A stretch of DNA of 64,000 nucleotides from Buddleja alternifolia. Lineage: Eukaryota > Streptophyta > Magnoliopsida > Lamiales > Scrophulariaceae. A model generated the notes under the pieces. It was not told where the DNA came from. It was given only the letters and a program-made list of their open reading frames with translations, and did not search any database. This document shows positions 11,029-24,221 of the stretch, in pieces. The stretch is taken from NCBI GenBank assembly GCA_019426215.1, contig CM033408.1:7939077-8003076 (forward strand), in the 5' to 3' direction. Within the stretch, counting starts at the first letter, position 1; every line of letters begins with the position of its first letter. The position numbers and the translations under genes were made by a program.

Positions 11029-11880
11029 CAAGCCATAAATTCATGTAATATAATTTCTTCTTCCCCGTCTGCTCTTTATATTCTCTTCCGCTGCTCCATT
11101 TTTTTCCATTCCACCTCTCTAATTATCGGAAAAAGCTTCGTCATTTGTTGCAGAAGGTAAATTTATCCTTTCGATCTGTATTGTATGAATTTCATTTCTA
11201 GCGTTTCATGTATTCTATCAGTTTCTTGATTCGATTTTGATATTTTTCTTGGGTTTTCTAAATTAGGGGTTTACGTGTATTAATAAGAGTGTTTTGAGAT
11301 ATAAGTTTAATTCTGATATGAGTTTTGTAATTTGATAGGATTTTCAGTTTGGAGTCGAAGAATTACTGAATTTTGCTTGATTACTTAAAAAATCGTTTAG
11401 GTCTTATTTAATGGATATTAATTGTGAAAGATGATATAGCTTGAGCCTTAATTTTTGGTGAATATGGAATTAGGGTTTATTGGATTTTTGTAATTTTTCT
11501 GATGTGTAAAAGGGTACTGAGTTTAAGGACATTGGGTGGATTGAATTTGTTTAATTTTATTCAATTGTATCATATCCTTGGTAGTTTATTTGTTAGCGTT
11601 TGCAATTTTTAATTATCAGCTTGAATCCATTTCCAATATTCTGTTATCAAAAGAATGAAAATTTTATAAATATATAAAAACCACTCAACTTTCCATTATA
11701 AATTTGGAAGCATGATTTATTTTGGACCTTAGTATGCCTTTACCATCTATTATACCACCTGATCTTTGTCTGTCAGCTAGAAATATGGTTTTTTCTCATA
11801 TGCATGTATTTATGTAATATAAACGGGGTTTAATTCTCATTGAAGCGGGTGAAGTGGAAGAAGTCTGGTAAGTGTGGAAA

Positions 11881-14800
11881 ATGGCTGGAGTTGCAACTCA
11901 GGAGTCTGGAGCGGGAAGCCCAACGGGAGGTGTTTCAATTGAGCAGCAATGCCATTCTGGGGAAGCATTAGCAGAATGGAGGTCTTCAGAGCAGGTTGAA
12001 AATGGAATTACATCAACTTCGCCCCCTTACTGGGACAGCGATGACGATGACGATGGAGGTGAGCTATTCATGTGATCTTAGCATTTATGTATATAATATC
12101 ATTTTATGCAAATAACACGTAACTGTTCGAAGATTCCGTTATTTGTTTGACATCTGTCATAGTATATCTGTATTAATCCAGTTTACTTTTTCTAAAAGTA
12201 ACTACATAAGACACATGCATTAATGGAGCACGTTAATGGAATTCCTAGGATCTTCTGGGAGACTGAGTCCCATGAAATTCACAACAATCCATGTGGTGGG
12301 GTCTACGTGTAATCTACCATGCAAAGATGGTTATATATTAGGATTTCGAGCCACATGAGCTCCTATTGAATCCTCACCCCTGCCCCCCCCTGCCCCCACC
12401 CCACCCAAAAAAAAAAGAGAAAAAGAAAAAGAAATTATAGTTTTGAGAGTAAGTTATACGTGAATTCCGAAAACAAGGACCTTAATCATCATTAACCTTC
12501 CGATGTAATATACATGATCCTCTGTGTCCCATAACGAGTTAATCAAACATATAGCTCGGGTACTTGTCTATTCACTTCGAGATCTGCAGCTCTATGAGTT
12601 AGGAAAGTAATATTTCTCCTTCCGTTTTGTTATACATTTCTTCTGTTTCTTGAAGTTGAACTGAACCATGTTTGGAGAAATCTCATGCTATGAGGTACAT
12701 GACATTTCCTTTGGAATTTTAACTTGCGGCTTGAGAATGATTAATTTTATATTCATGACATTAACTTTCCCTTCATAATATTGGAGGAGATGTGCATGTA
12801 TTTTATGCAATTATGTTATCGCTGTCGTCATTTTATCTTAATTCTTCTTTGTTGCAGGACTAAAACCTTCTGAATTATATGGAAAGCATACATGGAAGAT
12901 CGAAAATTTTTCTCAAATTACCAAAAGAGAACTCCGCGACAATACATTTGAGGTTGGAGGCTACAAATGGTATGATTTGTTATCTTATTTGCTTCTTGCC
13001 ATATTAGATTCCCCATCACTACTATTATCTGAAGTCCCTAAATTTTGCGTGATTATGACAACATTATTAGTCATCTGCGCATGCGTGATTAAGAATAATA
13101 TTTTCTTTTCCGTTATCTAATCTCTTGTGCTATACTATATTTTTTTTTAATCTTTGGAAGCAGTATGAAATGTAGATGTTCTTCTACAAAGCCCCTATAT
13201 CTTTATGGCTGCCTACATAGAGTTCATGGAAGAAAGCCCTTTATAGAATATTGATTTTCTGATTATGTGTTTTAGGTCAAAAAATGAGGGCTAAAATGAC
13301 CAGCTTCTTCTTGATGTAATATCGTAGTCTCATTTATTTATTTATTTATTTTTCTGTTTATTCTTAATCTCCTGTTTGAGATTTAAAATGTGTTTCCTGA
13401 CACTTGGATGATATGAGTATGGGTTAGGTCCTTGTACCTTCAATAATGCCTCTTCTGTCTTCTAATGAATAATTCTGCACATTGAGCAATCTACATTGCA
13501 TTTTTCCTTTTGAGTAAATTCTTTGTTCATTTCACACATTGTGAATTCATATCTTTTTCTTACTTGTGCTACTTTTAGTAAAGTATTAATTTATATCTAT
13601 TCATGGAATGTCGAGGTTCTTGTATGAAGATGTGTACTGCACAGGAAAAGCAATCAAATAATTTTGTTTTAAAATTGCTTCTATTTAATTAGTCGAATTC
13701 AAACGTTTGTTGGTAGGTATATTTTGATTTACCCTCAAGGCTGTGATGTCTGCAATCACCTCTCGTTGTTTCTTTGTGTTGCCAATCATGACAAGCTTCT
13801 TCCTGGTATGAGGCATTCGAAGCAACTATGATTTGGGTTAAAAATCAGTATCTTGATTTATAGTTTGTATAATGAGATTCTTCTTATGAACAGGCTGGAG
13901 TCATTTTGCACAATTCACTATTGCTGTGGTGAATAAAGATCCTAAAAAGTCCAAATATTCTGGTAGTTCATTTTTTATGTTTATTTTCTGTTTTTCATAA
14001 TTAAACTTTTACTTTGAGACAACCAACCTTGACATATATATTTTAATATTTGAAGATACGTTACATCGTTTCTGGAAGAAGGAGCATGACTGGGGATGGA
14101 AGAAATTCATGGAGCTATCAAAGGTGATGGATGGATTTATTGATGCTGATACTTTGATAATAAAAGCTCAAGTCCAAGTGATAAGGTACTGTTTCAAGAA
14201 CATGCTTGTTTATATTTGTAGCAGTTATGGTTTTTGATTGGTCAAAATAAGAGAGCTGTTACCCTCACCTCTTTGAAGAAATATTCTTCATATAAATTTC
14301 CTGTTAATTTTTGCTTTTTTCATGAGTGAATCAATGTTCATTGAACTTTGTTTAGCAAAAGCATAATTAAGTGAAATGTACTATCCAAGAGAAAATCTTC
14401 GATCGTACAGGTTGAGTGGTAATAAGAATTATGCATTGTCATTCCATATTAGAGGACGATATGTTTATTATGATCTCTTAAATTACTCCTATTCATATTT
14501 AGTTGCATGATGAGATTTTGAGAGAACTTATTCAATACCCCCTACTTCTGGGTGCAGAGGTTAGTTGGATAACTTGACAAGATATTTTTCAGATACTTTA
14601 GAAAAGAAATGAAGAGGATATTGGCCATGCAATATTTTTATTGTGGATGCTTTCTTGTAATATAATTTGCTCATCTGGTTAACTGGGTTCTACTGTGCCC
14701 TTTAGTTTATTTATACGACTTTGCAGTTTTCTTACCCGAACTTGAATCCTCACCTGTTGGTTTGCAGGGAGAGAGCAGAACGGCCCTTCCGCTGTCTTGA

Positions 14801-16978
14801 CTTTCAGTATCGAAGGGAACTTGTACGGGTATATTTGACAAACGTTAAACAAATTTGCGGGCGTTTCATAGAAGAACGACGGACCAAACTTGGGAAACTG
14901 ATAGAAGATAAAGCTAGATGGTCTAGGTAGTGTCTTCCTGTTTCTAATTTTCTTGGTCTTCACTATCCTCGTTTTAGCAAGACATTGCGCCCAAGGATTT
15001 TTAAATGAAATACTTTTGATCTATTAATACTTTGCTCCTTTTTCAGTTTCAATTAATATTTGCAATTTTTTTTTGTTACTATCTCTTGCTTTATAGTTAT
15101 TATTAATGACTGAGTTTCTTCAAGCAAAATTCTATAAACATCCTTGGTCGCTACTAAAAGTTGTATTTGCAACTTGTAATAATTTTTCAGCTTCTGTTCT
15201 TTCTGGCTGGGTATGGACCAGAGCTCCAGACGCCGCATGTCTCGGGAGAAAACAGAGTCGATACTAAAAGTTGTTGTAAAACATTTTTTCATAGAAAAAG
15301 AAGTCACATCTACCCTTGTCATGGATTCATTATACAGTGGTCTGAAGGCTCTTGAAGGGCAGAATAAAGGAAAAAAGAGCAAGGGCAAGTACTTAGAGGC
15401 AGAAGAATTACCAGTTCCTATTGTTCGCATTGAGAAAGATACGTTTGTTTTGGTGGATGATGTGTTGCTAATGCTTGAGAGGGCTGCTGTTGAACCTTTG
15501 CCTCCGAAGGATGAAAAGGGTCCTCAAAATCGTACAAAGGTGAGAGCAACAATGCACAACTATTTGTGCTTTGCTACTATAATAGTATCTCATTTAACAT
15601 CACTTCTGATCCCCGCTTAGATCTTGAAATGTCATTTATTGACCAATGATTGCTAAAATATTACATGGTGTAGCAGTTGATAGATTTAACCTACTGCATT
15701 GCAGTATTTAAGGCAACTTTTATAGTGTCTTGTGTCAATTGATATCTGTTGATCAAGTAAATGTCTTTTGCATGCATGTTCCATGACGAAATATTCAAGC
15801 CCGTCTGAAGATTGGCCAAAATTGTTTTAAAATTTGCAAGGAAAGGGCTTTCAAGATTAGAATATCATCTCATGAAATTAAAATGAATACAACGTCTGAA
15901 GATTGTCCAAAATTGCCTCAAAATATCCAAGGAAAGGTTTTTTTCAAGATTACAATAATGTCTTCATGAATTAAAATGAAGCCAAACTGTAATATTTACT
16001 TGAATGTTGGGAGGCATGATATTGTATTTCTTCTGTGCCATGTGTGCTTTAAATTATATGTATTGATGTTTTTGCTAGTTAGGCTACCTCCTAGTTTTTG
16101 CATTGTATCAGATTGAGATTTTGCTATAATTTCTTGTTAAATGAACATGTGCTTATTCTCGGGTTTCTTTATTTTTAGGATGGGAGTGCTGGAGAGGAGT
16201 TTAACAAAGACTCTACTGAACGTGATGACAGGCAACTTACTGAATTGGGTCGTCGGACCATTGAGATTTTTGTCTTAGCTCAAATTTTCAGGTAATTCAT
16301 TTCAATGTGCATCTGGTTATCATTAAAAGTGGTAAGCTTTCATTGTTCTGTCATTAACTGACAATAGGGTGTTTATATATCTTTAACCTATTCGCTGGAT
16401 TAATTTATAAGTTTTTGAGTAATAATTGTTATCAATCTGCTCCAGAATTCTTAGCTTTTTCTTGTGTTGCTATTGCAGTAAAATTGAAGTTTCTTACCAA
16501 GAAGCTGTTGCTTTGAAGAAACAAGAAGAGCTTATCCGTGAAGAGGCAGCTTGGCTTGCCGAGAGCGAGCAAAAATCGAAGCGTGGAGCAGATAAGGAAA
16601 AGAAGTCTAAAAAGAAGCAGGTTTGTCAAAATCAAGTTCTCCTTGTGAAATCTTTGGTAGTTCCTGTTGGTGTGAAAACTGTGACTTTGCTTTAGTTTTT
16701 GGGCTTTTTTCATGTTTCCCGCATATGTATCATATGTTAGGCTGTCCGTTTGGTATAAACTGTACCGAACTAAAATTTCGGTATGCCCGATGCTGTACTG
16801 AATACTGAGCCTGATTAATTGGTTTGGTTTGGTTACTAACCGAAATTTTTAGGTTCGGCAAATTCGGTTAACCAAAGTTTTGTTCGAATAATAAAAAGTG
16901 GTATCTAATATAGACATTAAGTAATAAAATCATATTTGTATTTGTTATTATTTTAGTTTTGGTAACTAAGAAGTTGGA

Positions 16979-17010
<32 letters not shown>

Positions 17011-19865
17011 TAATTGGATTTTTTGGTTCAATACAGTTAGGAGAAAAATGTAAATTTTTCCTAGATAATAACTGAACAGAAAATTTGACTTCATTCTGAT
17101 TTTTCTGTTTTGGTTCAGTTTGGGTGGTCAACTGAACCTTGTATACCCCAAATTCATATGGGCATGTTGGTAATTTTCTTCAGTTACCCCATGAAACTTT
17201 GGGAATGGAAGAATTTTGTATGACATAAGTTCAATATATGATAATGTTCAGATGGGAGTAACCACCTCGATATGATCCAATACTTGTATTTTCAGGGCAA
17301 ACAGAAACGAAATAATCGCAAAGGAAAAGACAAGGCAAGGGATGACAAGAGTATCAATATTGTGCAAGACAAGATAGAGCAAGATAATCCTGCTGAAACA
17401 AAAGACTTGTTAGCTGCTGAGGCACAAATGGTAATTGAAAGACCTGATGCTGTTGAAGATGTTTCTGATATATCGGATTCTGTAGATTGTCTTCCTGAAA
17501 TACCCCTACCAGATTCTGAAGACACTGATACTTCTGAAGTTCATCCTCCCACAGAAGCTGGGATTAATGGAATACAAAATGGAATAGAAGTAAGAAGCTC
17601 ATCTGTAATGGACGATAGCTCGTCCACTTGTTCCTCCGACTCAGTTCCTTCTGTTGTTTTGAGTCTGCCACACAAAGGCAATTCTCGTTACCAAAAAAAC
17701 TTTAAATCTCCAAGCAGGTATATGTTTTTCCCACATCTCTGTGCCACACAAGTGGGTATGTACTATGTAACCAAGTGGCTTATTAGCCGTTGGATGACAT
17801 TTTTTAAATGTGATAGATTTTGGCTTCAATTTTGCAGAGGGAAGAACCATCAAAGCAAGTTGACTTCCAAGACAGCTGATTGGGTTACTGGAGAAGTTAG
17901 TCAACCATCGGAGCGAGCTGACTTTCCTAATGATGCATCCCGAGGTTCCAAGCCAGTTGGATCTCTTTCCCACGCTGCTGGTCGGCCTTTGCAGGCTAAA
18001 GTGGTAAACGGGACTGAGAGGCATGTAGGGAAAAAGGTGATTCTCTTATACTTCATAAATATAATATTCTATTTCATAATGCTTAATTAAGATTAGGGAT
18101 AATTACAGATTACTTATTGCTCTTGAAACTTGATCGACAGGAGGGACTATAAATTCTCAAGCAGTAGGTATAGGTTGCATAATTTGACCACACCTCAGGG
18201 GGTGTCATTGCAATTTTTCCATTTAAGCTTTTGTGTAAAATCTGTTGCATTCGTGACGTTATTATGGTCATGAATTATGTTGCTCTTTTCAACTTTCTGC
18301 CCTTTAGTCATCCATTCCTCCCATACGGATAGGCAGTTTGGAGTCAGAGAATCTGATTGTGCCCATATAGTTTCATTGCCTCTTTGTTCTCTTACCAAAT
18401 GCTTTCTCTTGTGCATCTCTGTTTTTGATCCCTGAATCTTAGTTTTTATCACTAGTATACTGTATGAGCCACCCTTTCCCCCGGGATAACTAATCTTTCT
18501 GCTTTGTCGCCATAGGATGAAGAAACTGGTTCTGTGCGCATAAACTCCAGTGCCAAAAATGCCGTCGGTGTGGAAGTATCCGAGAATAAGGCTGCCCGTA
18601 TAACATCCTGGCCCACGAGCCCATCCAAAAGCATTACATCTCAAAAGTTGGAGCCAAAAATTAGTTCGTCAAGTGAACCTGTCATGTTTAAGAAACCATC
18701 CCCAGACAGCACCAAAAAAGCTGATAGCTCGAGTTCAGCTATAAATGGTGCAACAGTGAAGCCTGAGTTTCAGAAGCTCGCAACCCCTAAACCTGCAGAA
18801 AAGCCCTGTGGACATCAATTACCCATTATAAACGAGAAGCCCCCAACACAACAAGTTCCTGTTATGTCAAGACCATTAAGTGCCCCTTTAGCTCCTGGGC
18901 CGAGGCCTTCTGTTTCCATGAGTTCCGTGGTCCAGACAGCACCCGTACACGCACGTTCAGCAAGTGCTGCTGGTCGGTTAGGCCCGGAACCACCTATTCC
19001 ATCTACAACCCAGAGTTATATCCCACAGTCGTACCGAAATGCAATTATAGGTGGATGGGTTACTGAAACTTCATCTGCCTATACTCAGAATCATTCGGGG
19101 AGTTCAGGAGTAAGTGTGTCACATTCATACTCACAGACACCTTCTGCCTTTGTATCTGGCCCACTGTTTTCACCACACAGTTCTGACAGAATCGATTTAA
19201 AACCAAATCTTTCGTTTGGAATGGTGAATCATCATGATATGCTGCAGAATGGACCGATGTGGATGGAGCGGGTCCCTGAAAGAGATCTTAATCCACTGGT
19301 CAATGACATGCAAAGATTGGATTTATATAATCCGCCCTTTTTTCCAGCTGGCACATCGGGGCGTCATAGCCATGCAGTGGCGGAAGAATTCCCGCATCTA
19401 GACATCATCAATGACTTGCTTGATGATGAACACGGGACGGGGAGAGTCGCGAGAGTAAATTCGGCCTATCAAAATTTCAGCAACGGTCCCCACTATCTGA
19501 ATCGGCAATTTAGCCTACCCGGTGACCCTGGTGTGTCAAGTGGTTCGGGCCCGTCAATGAGCTCGTGTAGGTTCGATAGGTCACGGAGTTATCAAGATGA
19601 TGTATATCAGCATGGTTATGGTGCTCCCGGAAGCCCTTACGATACGGTTAGGGATATGATCCCCCAGGCTAGTCTACAACCATATGTGAATGGGCCGGTT
19701 GATGGTTTTATGCCTAATCAGTGGCAAATGGCTGGTTCTGATCTGCCCTATTTGAGTGTTAGGAATACGGGGAATGGTAGCTATCCTTATCATATACCGG
19801 AGTATCCAAATCTTCCTGTTGGCACCAATGGCTATACTGTATACCGGCCTTCAAATGGTCTTTAA
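11881..19865 (+). CDS. TRAF1A: TRAF1a/b-like MATH-domain protein (MUSE13/MUSE14 family), 12 exons, 1103 aa
   Basis: Coding exons: 11881-12058, 12858-12969, 13717-13805, 13894-13962, 14056-14185, 14768-14926, 15191-15539, 16179-16291, 16479-16620, 17296-17717, 17838-18036 and 18516-19865. All introns are GT-AG, and lengths sum to 1104 codons with the stop. A MATH/TRAF domain spans about residues 68-193 (HTWKIENFSQITKRELRDN at its start, LLPGWSHFAQFTIAV in the middle, WGWKKFMEL near the end). A Lys/Glu-rich coiled-coil-like stretch spans about 400-470, followed by a long low-complexity, Ser/Pro-rich C-terminal half. This matches the Arabidopsis TRAF1a/TRAF1b proteins in architecture and length. 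They are cytoplasmic adaptors that work with SCF-CPR1 in turnover of NLR immune receptors and with SINAT ligases and ATG6 in autophagy. Function is inferred from family membership. The start at 11881 opens MAGVATQESG; the in-frame upstream triplet is GTG, not ATG. Confidence 0.92.
16735..17160. repeat. Decayed transposon or repeat in intron 9 of the TRAF1-like gene
   Basis: The intron between 16620 and 17296 holds a block rich in 'accgaa', 'ttcggt' and 'ggttcag' motifs that partly pair across it, plus an (AT)n run at about 16978-17006. This resembles the remains of a small inverted-repeat transposon. I could not define ends or a target duplication. Confidence 0.35.
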
Positions 19866-20084
19866 AGCTTTTATATATAGTGGGAGGTTTACTTTTTCAT
19901 GGGAAATCATTGGTCTTGGATTTGGAGTTTTAGGGGTTGCAACTTTTTTTTATGGTAAGAAAATATATTTTGTAAAGGGTAATTCTGCTTTCCTTTTCTC
20001 TGAAATGTTTGGAGGTTCTGGAGTTTTCCAACTTTGAAATATTGGCAATTGGAGTATCTAATTCAACTACTACTTTTCTTTCTT

Positions 20085-20117
20085 ATCTCTCTCTCTCTCT
20101 CTCTCTTTTTTTTTTCT
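20085..20117. repeat. (CT)n microsatellite with T tract
   Basis: A run of CT dinucleotides followed by a T tract lies about 0.2 kb after the stop codon of the TRAF1-like gene, probably within or just past its 3' UTR. Confidence 0.8.
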
Positions 20118-21274
20118 TATCTGAGAAATTTAGCTTCTTGCAGGTTATTGTCAGCAAGTTAACAATCATCAAATGATGAGGTCCTCTATTTTTTATTTTT
20201 CTTGTGATATATTTTCTTTATTATAATGTTTTTCCAATGAAGAATGAGTAGTTTGGCCACATCATAAGTTGATGCATTGTGTGGTGTGACAAATAGGGTG
20301 GTAGCCTAGTGACAGGGGCCAATGTTTAATCTACGCGGTTTGAATGTTTTTAAACTCTAACTCACTTACAATACTAGATTTGGGTGCCATGAGAGGAAGT
20401 GCCTTTCAGAGTGCTTGGAGAAATCTCTCTCTCTGGTTCCTTCAATGAGTCTCTCAAGCTAGAGAAAGGACAGATGAAAAGAGTCGGGCCCATTGACTGG
20501 CTGGCTTGAGCAACGATAGCCTTGCAGGTAATGAGAAGCCTCTAAACGCTGTCTGATATAGAATTACCCAATGGTGGTAGTATGTGTCATATCGATAAAT
20601 GTCATTATTGTTGCATCGAGATGTGAGTGCATCGATTGAAGGAGGTGCTTATATGGGCCACCTTTTATGGTCTCAAGCTTCTCCTTTGTCAACCCCTGTT
20701 GGTCGGGACAATATGACCTCTAGACGAACTTTTTAGCTGTCTCTGCACCTCATCATTCCCATTTAGGCCGATTTGGATCGCTCTGTATTGTACTTCTTAC
20801 TAATTGGAGGTCTTACGAAAATGGAAAGCCGCCTCTTAATGTTTTTGAGAGATGGAGAGGCATTGATTTTACTTAGCCATCCTAGTAGCTGACTACACTT
20901 TGCAAAATAAAATAAGTATCAGCTACGTATTTGAGAGTGAATGTTGGGATGTCATATAATAAGCTCAGTTGGGGACTTGTTACTCCAGTTATTCCATGAG
21001 TATTTGTTATCAACCTGTCCTCGACCATCGATCCATTGAGCGAGAACTCCCCCTTGAAACTGAAAAAAAAAATCATGATCATCTGTAGCGGTGAACGTGT
21101 TTAAACTACTGTGTTGATTACGGTTGATTTGACACACTCCATGATTAGGATTGATTTGATAGGCTCGCAATGGGAAGTAGCTCTCGCTAATCTGGACACT
21201 CCTCTTTGGAAAGAAGAAGTCTTATAGTCAAGCCCAGATGTCCTTTCCCTATAGAAAAAATAAAATTTTATGGT

Positions 21275-21515
21275 GCGACTAGTGATTGGATAGAAGTAGT
21301 AACAAGGTAGCCATTCTGGAAGGTGCGATTGTATCACTTCATGAGCTAAGTTGGGTAATTTGGTTTGACAATGCTTCGCACTCAAAATAAAAGGAAGAGA
21401 GTTACATTTGAGTTAAAGTTGGAGATAGAAGTCTTCTTTCGTTTTTTGACAATGAAGTGAGACCAAACTCGTGAGCTTATTATCCTAGGTCAAAACAAGT
21501 TGTTAGGATCCCATT
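21275..21515 (+). pseudogene. Nuclear plastid DNA fragment: 16S rRNA 3' end and start of the 16S-trnI spacer
   Basis: The sequence 'agtaacaaggtagcc' followed by 'ctggaaggtgcg' and 'tatcac' matches the conserved 3' end of plastid 16S rRNA, with many substitutions. What follows ('ttggtttgaca-tgcttc', 'gagttaaa-ttggagat-gaagtcttcttt', 'gagcttattatcctaggtc') follows the plastid 16S-trnI spacer as I remember it. The divergence, including changes in the normally invariant rRNA tail, indicates an old nuclear insertion, not a working rRNA gene. The DNA just upstream is not the 16S body, so the insert is rearranged. Sequence from about 20.4 to 21.27 kb may also be organellar, which I could not confirm. 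Confidence 0.7.
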
Positions 21516-21755
21516 GTTAATTAGGGGATTGTTGAGTATAGAGGAATGAAAAAAATAAAGAGATGTTGTAGAAGCATATAGGCAGTTCGAGAGTGGATCA
21601 ACTTTTGGAGCAGTGATTTTTATGAATTTCTGTACTTTAGTATCCAGTATATTATAATTGCTCGACCTCATGTGGTTTTCACCGTATGTGGTTGTGAACG
21701 TTTTGGAATTTCAATTCTCGTAGGCTGCTAAAAATGTTCTTAGTAAAGTTAAGTG

Positions 21756-22495
21756 TGTGAAAATATGTGACATGTGTGTGTCAAAATATGTATTGTGTGT
21801 GTGAAAATATTTGTGCTGTGTCAAATGTGTGTAGTGTGTGTAAAACTTGTGTCATGTTTAAAATGTGAGATGTGTGTGAAAATGTGTGGTGTGTGAATAT
21901 GTATGATGTGTGTCGTATTTGTACTGTGTGTAAAAAGTGTGTAGTGTGTGTAAAACGTGTGTCGTGTGTAAAATGTGTGGTGTGTGAAAACGTGTGTCGT
22001 GTGTACGAAAATGTGTGTAATGTGTGTAAAATATGCGTTGTGTGTGTAAAATGTGAGATGTGTGTGAAAATGTGTGTGCGTGTAAAGTATGTGATGTATG
22101 TCGTGTGTGCAGTGTGTGAAAATATGTATAGTGTATGTAAAACATGTGTCTTGTGTGTGAAAATATATGTAGTGTGTGTAAAATGTGTGAAAATGCATGT
22201 AGTGTGTGTGAAAAAATGTGTCGCGTGTGTAAAATATGTATAATGTGTGTGAATATATGTAAACTGTGTTGTGTGTGAAAATGTGTGATATGTGTGTGAA
22301 AATATGTGCACTGCGTGAAAATGTGTGTCGTGTGTGTAAAACGTGTGTAGTGTGTGTAAAATGTGTGCAGCGTGTGTAAAACGTGTGCAGTGTGTGTAAC
22401 ATGTGTGCAGTGTATAAAACATGTATTTTGTGTGTGAAAATGTGTACAGTGTGGGTAAAATATGTGATGTGTGTGAAAATATTTTCAGTGTGTGT
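21756..22495. repeat. GT-rich minisatellite (about 0.74 kb)
   Basis: An imperfect array of short units of the form TGTGTGTAAAA(T/C)GTGTG, mostly 15-30 bp apart, runs almost unbroken. On the other strand it reads as overlapping Thr/His-rich frames. These exist because the repeat lacks stop codons in several frames, and are not evidence of a gene. The flanks at 22500-22690 resemble a small AT-rich MITE with 'cttataagctc' inverted motifs. Confidence 0.85.
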
Positions 22496-22697
22496 GATTT
22501 TCAAATGTTTTAAAATAAGTTGGTATCTTAAGATTTTTAAAGATCTTATAAGCTCCTAAAATTTTATTTTGGGAGCTTATAAGCTCATCCTAGAAAAATT
22601 TATCCATACACTTTTCAAGAGTTTATAAGATCCTAAACATCTTAGAAGATGTTTTGAGAAGGTTATAACTTATAAGCTTAGCCAATCACTCTTGTCA

Positions 22698-23646
22698 CTT
22701 AATCAGGCCTTGAATTAATTGCCATATATACTTAAGATACCTACAAATCATGGTTACTGTCTAGCAACAGGCTATGAAAATCTAGACAAAATGAAGTATA
22801 AATATACTACCTTTCATAATAACGATTCTCGCGTAAATAAGATCATTACATCTAGTCTCCCGATTATATCTAGGGTAAATGTTTAGTCGAAACCCTAATA
22901 ATTCAATAGCTATGTTTCCAATTATGAGTGACATCAACTTTGATCACCCGAGCGAGAAAACACTCCGACCTTTGCTCTGGCCAGAGACTCCTACATTGAT
23001 GTACTATGTAAACTTAGGACATTGACTGATCTGCTAGATCAGACATGGATCACATCTTGGTCTCTCATGTACCTTCTTAAATTAATCAGACCATACCCAA
23101 AATATGCCATATGACGATTCCCTAAGGAATCATGAGATAAATCAAAGTATGGTGGACCATGTACAAGATAGCCTATGGAACTTTAGTCCATAATGATTAA
23201 TCTTACACCTAGGTGATTATAGGAAGTTCCAGATTCGACTGAGATTCCAATTAAGGAACGTCCTTGGGGTTGTTCGGTTTACCCACTTCCCAAATGAGAA
23301 CCTGATACACACATAGGCTTTCATCGAGCCAATGACCATGGAATGAGGCACACCTTCTAAGGGTACGTGTGTACACCAATATCATCTTGATGGTCCCTTT
23401 AACGACTTGGAACGAGTTTAAGGATCACGACCTTGGAGACATATTCCATCATCGTCATGCCTACTGTCCGATGATGTCTCTCAACCATGTGTGATCCACA
23501 AGACTTTATTCTAAGCAATGTAAAGACACTTTAAGAATAAAAATTGCCATAATAAGATCAATTTTGACTTTATTATAATAAGATTGTCATAGAAGTATCT
23601 CGAGAATGACGCCTAAAATTGGCACGCCGGACACTAACTCTATCAC
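22698..23646 (-). mobile_element. Truncated LTR fragment, same family as 30889-33029
   Basis: This block is collinear with about 32010-33029: 'gcctcgaatta/gccttgaatta', 'caaatc-tggtt', 'aatctcccgat', 'aggaacttcc/aggaacgtcc' near the end, and the terminus 'gcgcc-aataattgg-gcgccgggcactaactct' against 'gcctaaaattggcacgccgg'. It lacks the first ~1.1 kb of the longer copy and is more diverged. The LTR itself probably reads on the - strand, where it would begin TGT and contain an AATAAA-rich region. Confidence 0.7.
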
Positions 23647-23659
23647 ATGATACATACTT

Positions 23660-24130
23660 TCAATCAGTAAATCAAAATACACTTCTCCAATCCTTGCCTT
23701 GATATCAAAGAGCGAGTCGATTTGGTCTGTGCCTACTACCACTGTAGCGGCACCGCCATCGTCTGGCCCCAACACCGCCTAGTCCAAAAACTCTTCGACC
23801 ACCTCTCCTCCGCTATCTTCTTCCCTTTCTAATATACCTCCCCAACAACCCTGCTGCCCGAAACAGTCACTGTCATTCCGGTCATTTATTCGCCAAAAAT
23901 CCAATCCTCCTCGCGCTCATGGCCGCCTCTCTCTCCTCCAATGATCTCGTCTCCACCCTCAAAACTCTACAAAATCTTATCTCCACCTTAACCCTCTCAA
24001 ATCAATCGTCTCCACATCCCTCAAATCTTGCGCCGCCTGGTAACAACACCGTTGTCGCCGCCCAAACTTCATCTATCTCAAACAAGCCTTATCAAGCTGG
24101 AAATAAAATTGATTTAGCATTATGCTATGT
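23660..24130. other. GC-richer block, possible gene fragment of unknown origin
   Basis: The segment is more GC-rich than its surroundings and has short open frames, one starting MAASLSSNDLVSTLKTLQN at 23919, but no domain I recognise. The - strand of 23690-23770 reads VVVGTDQIDSLFD, loosely similar to the + strand at 43740-43800 (VVGDGTDKIDTLPD), so both may derive from one repeated sequence. No promoter, splice sites or long frame support a working gene. Confidence 0.35.
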
Positions 24131-24171
24131 CAATGTTTGTATGTGGAAATCATTGTTATGTAGTTTGGATA

Positions 24172-24172
24172 C

Positions 24173-24220
<48 letters not shown>
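24172..24220. repeat. (CATA)n/(TA)n microsatellite
   Basis: A short run of CATA units passes into an uninterrupted TA dinucleotide run. Confidence 0.9.

Positions 24221-24221
<1 letters not shown>

Noticed and set aside
17272..18090. 272-codon continuous frame as its own gene
   Set aside because: It reads through an intron of the TRAF1-like gene; splice sites at 17717 and 17838 fit the family protein better.
21295..21345. Plastid-like 16S rRNA 3' end as an rRNA gene
   Set aside because: Only the tail of the gene is present and conserved bases are changed, so it is an old organelle insertion.
21781..22504. Three overlapping long - strand frames (up to 227 codons) rich in His and Thr, plus a 123-codon + strand frame
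   Set aside because: They come from a stop-free minisatellite unit; all have repeat-only composition and no gene signals.
23919..24221. 100-codon frame starting MAASLSSND as a gene
   Set aside because: No domain, runs into a microsatellite, and no splice or promoter support; listed only as an unidentified fragment.
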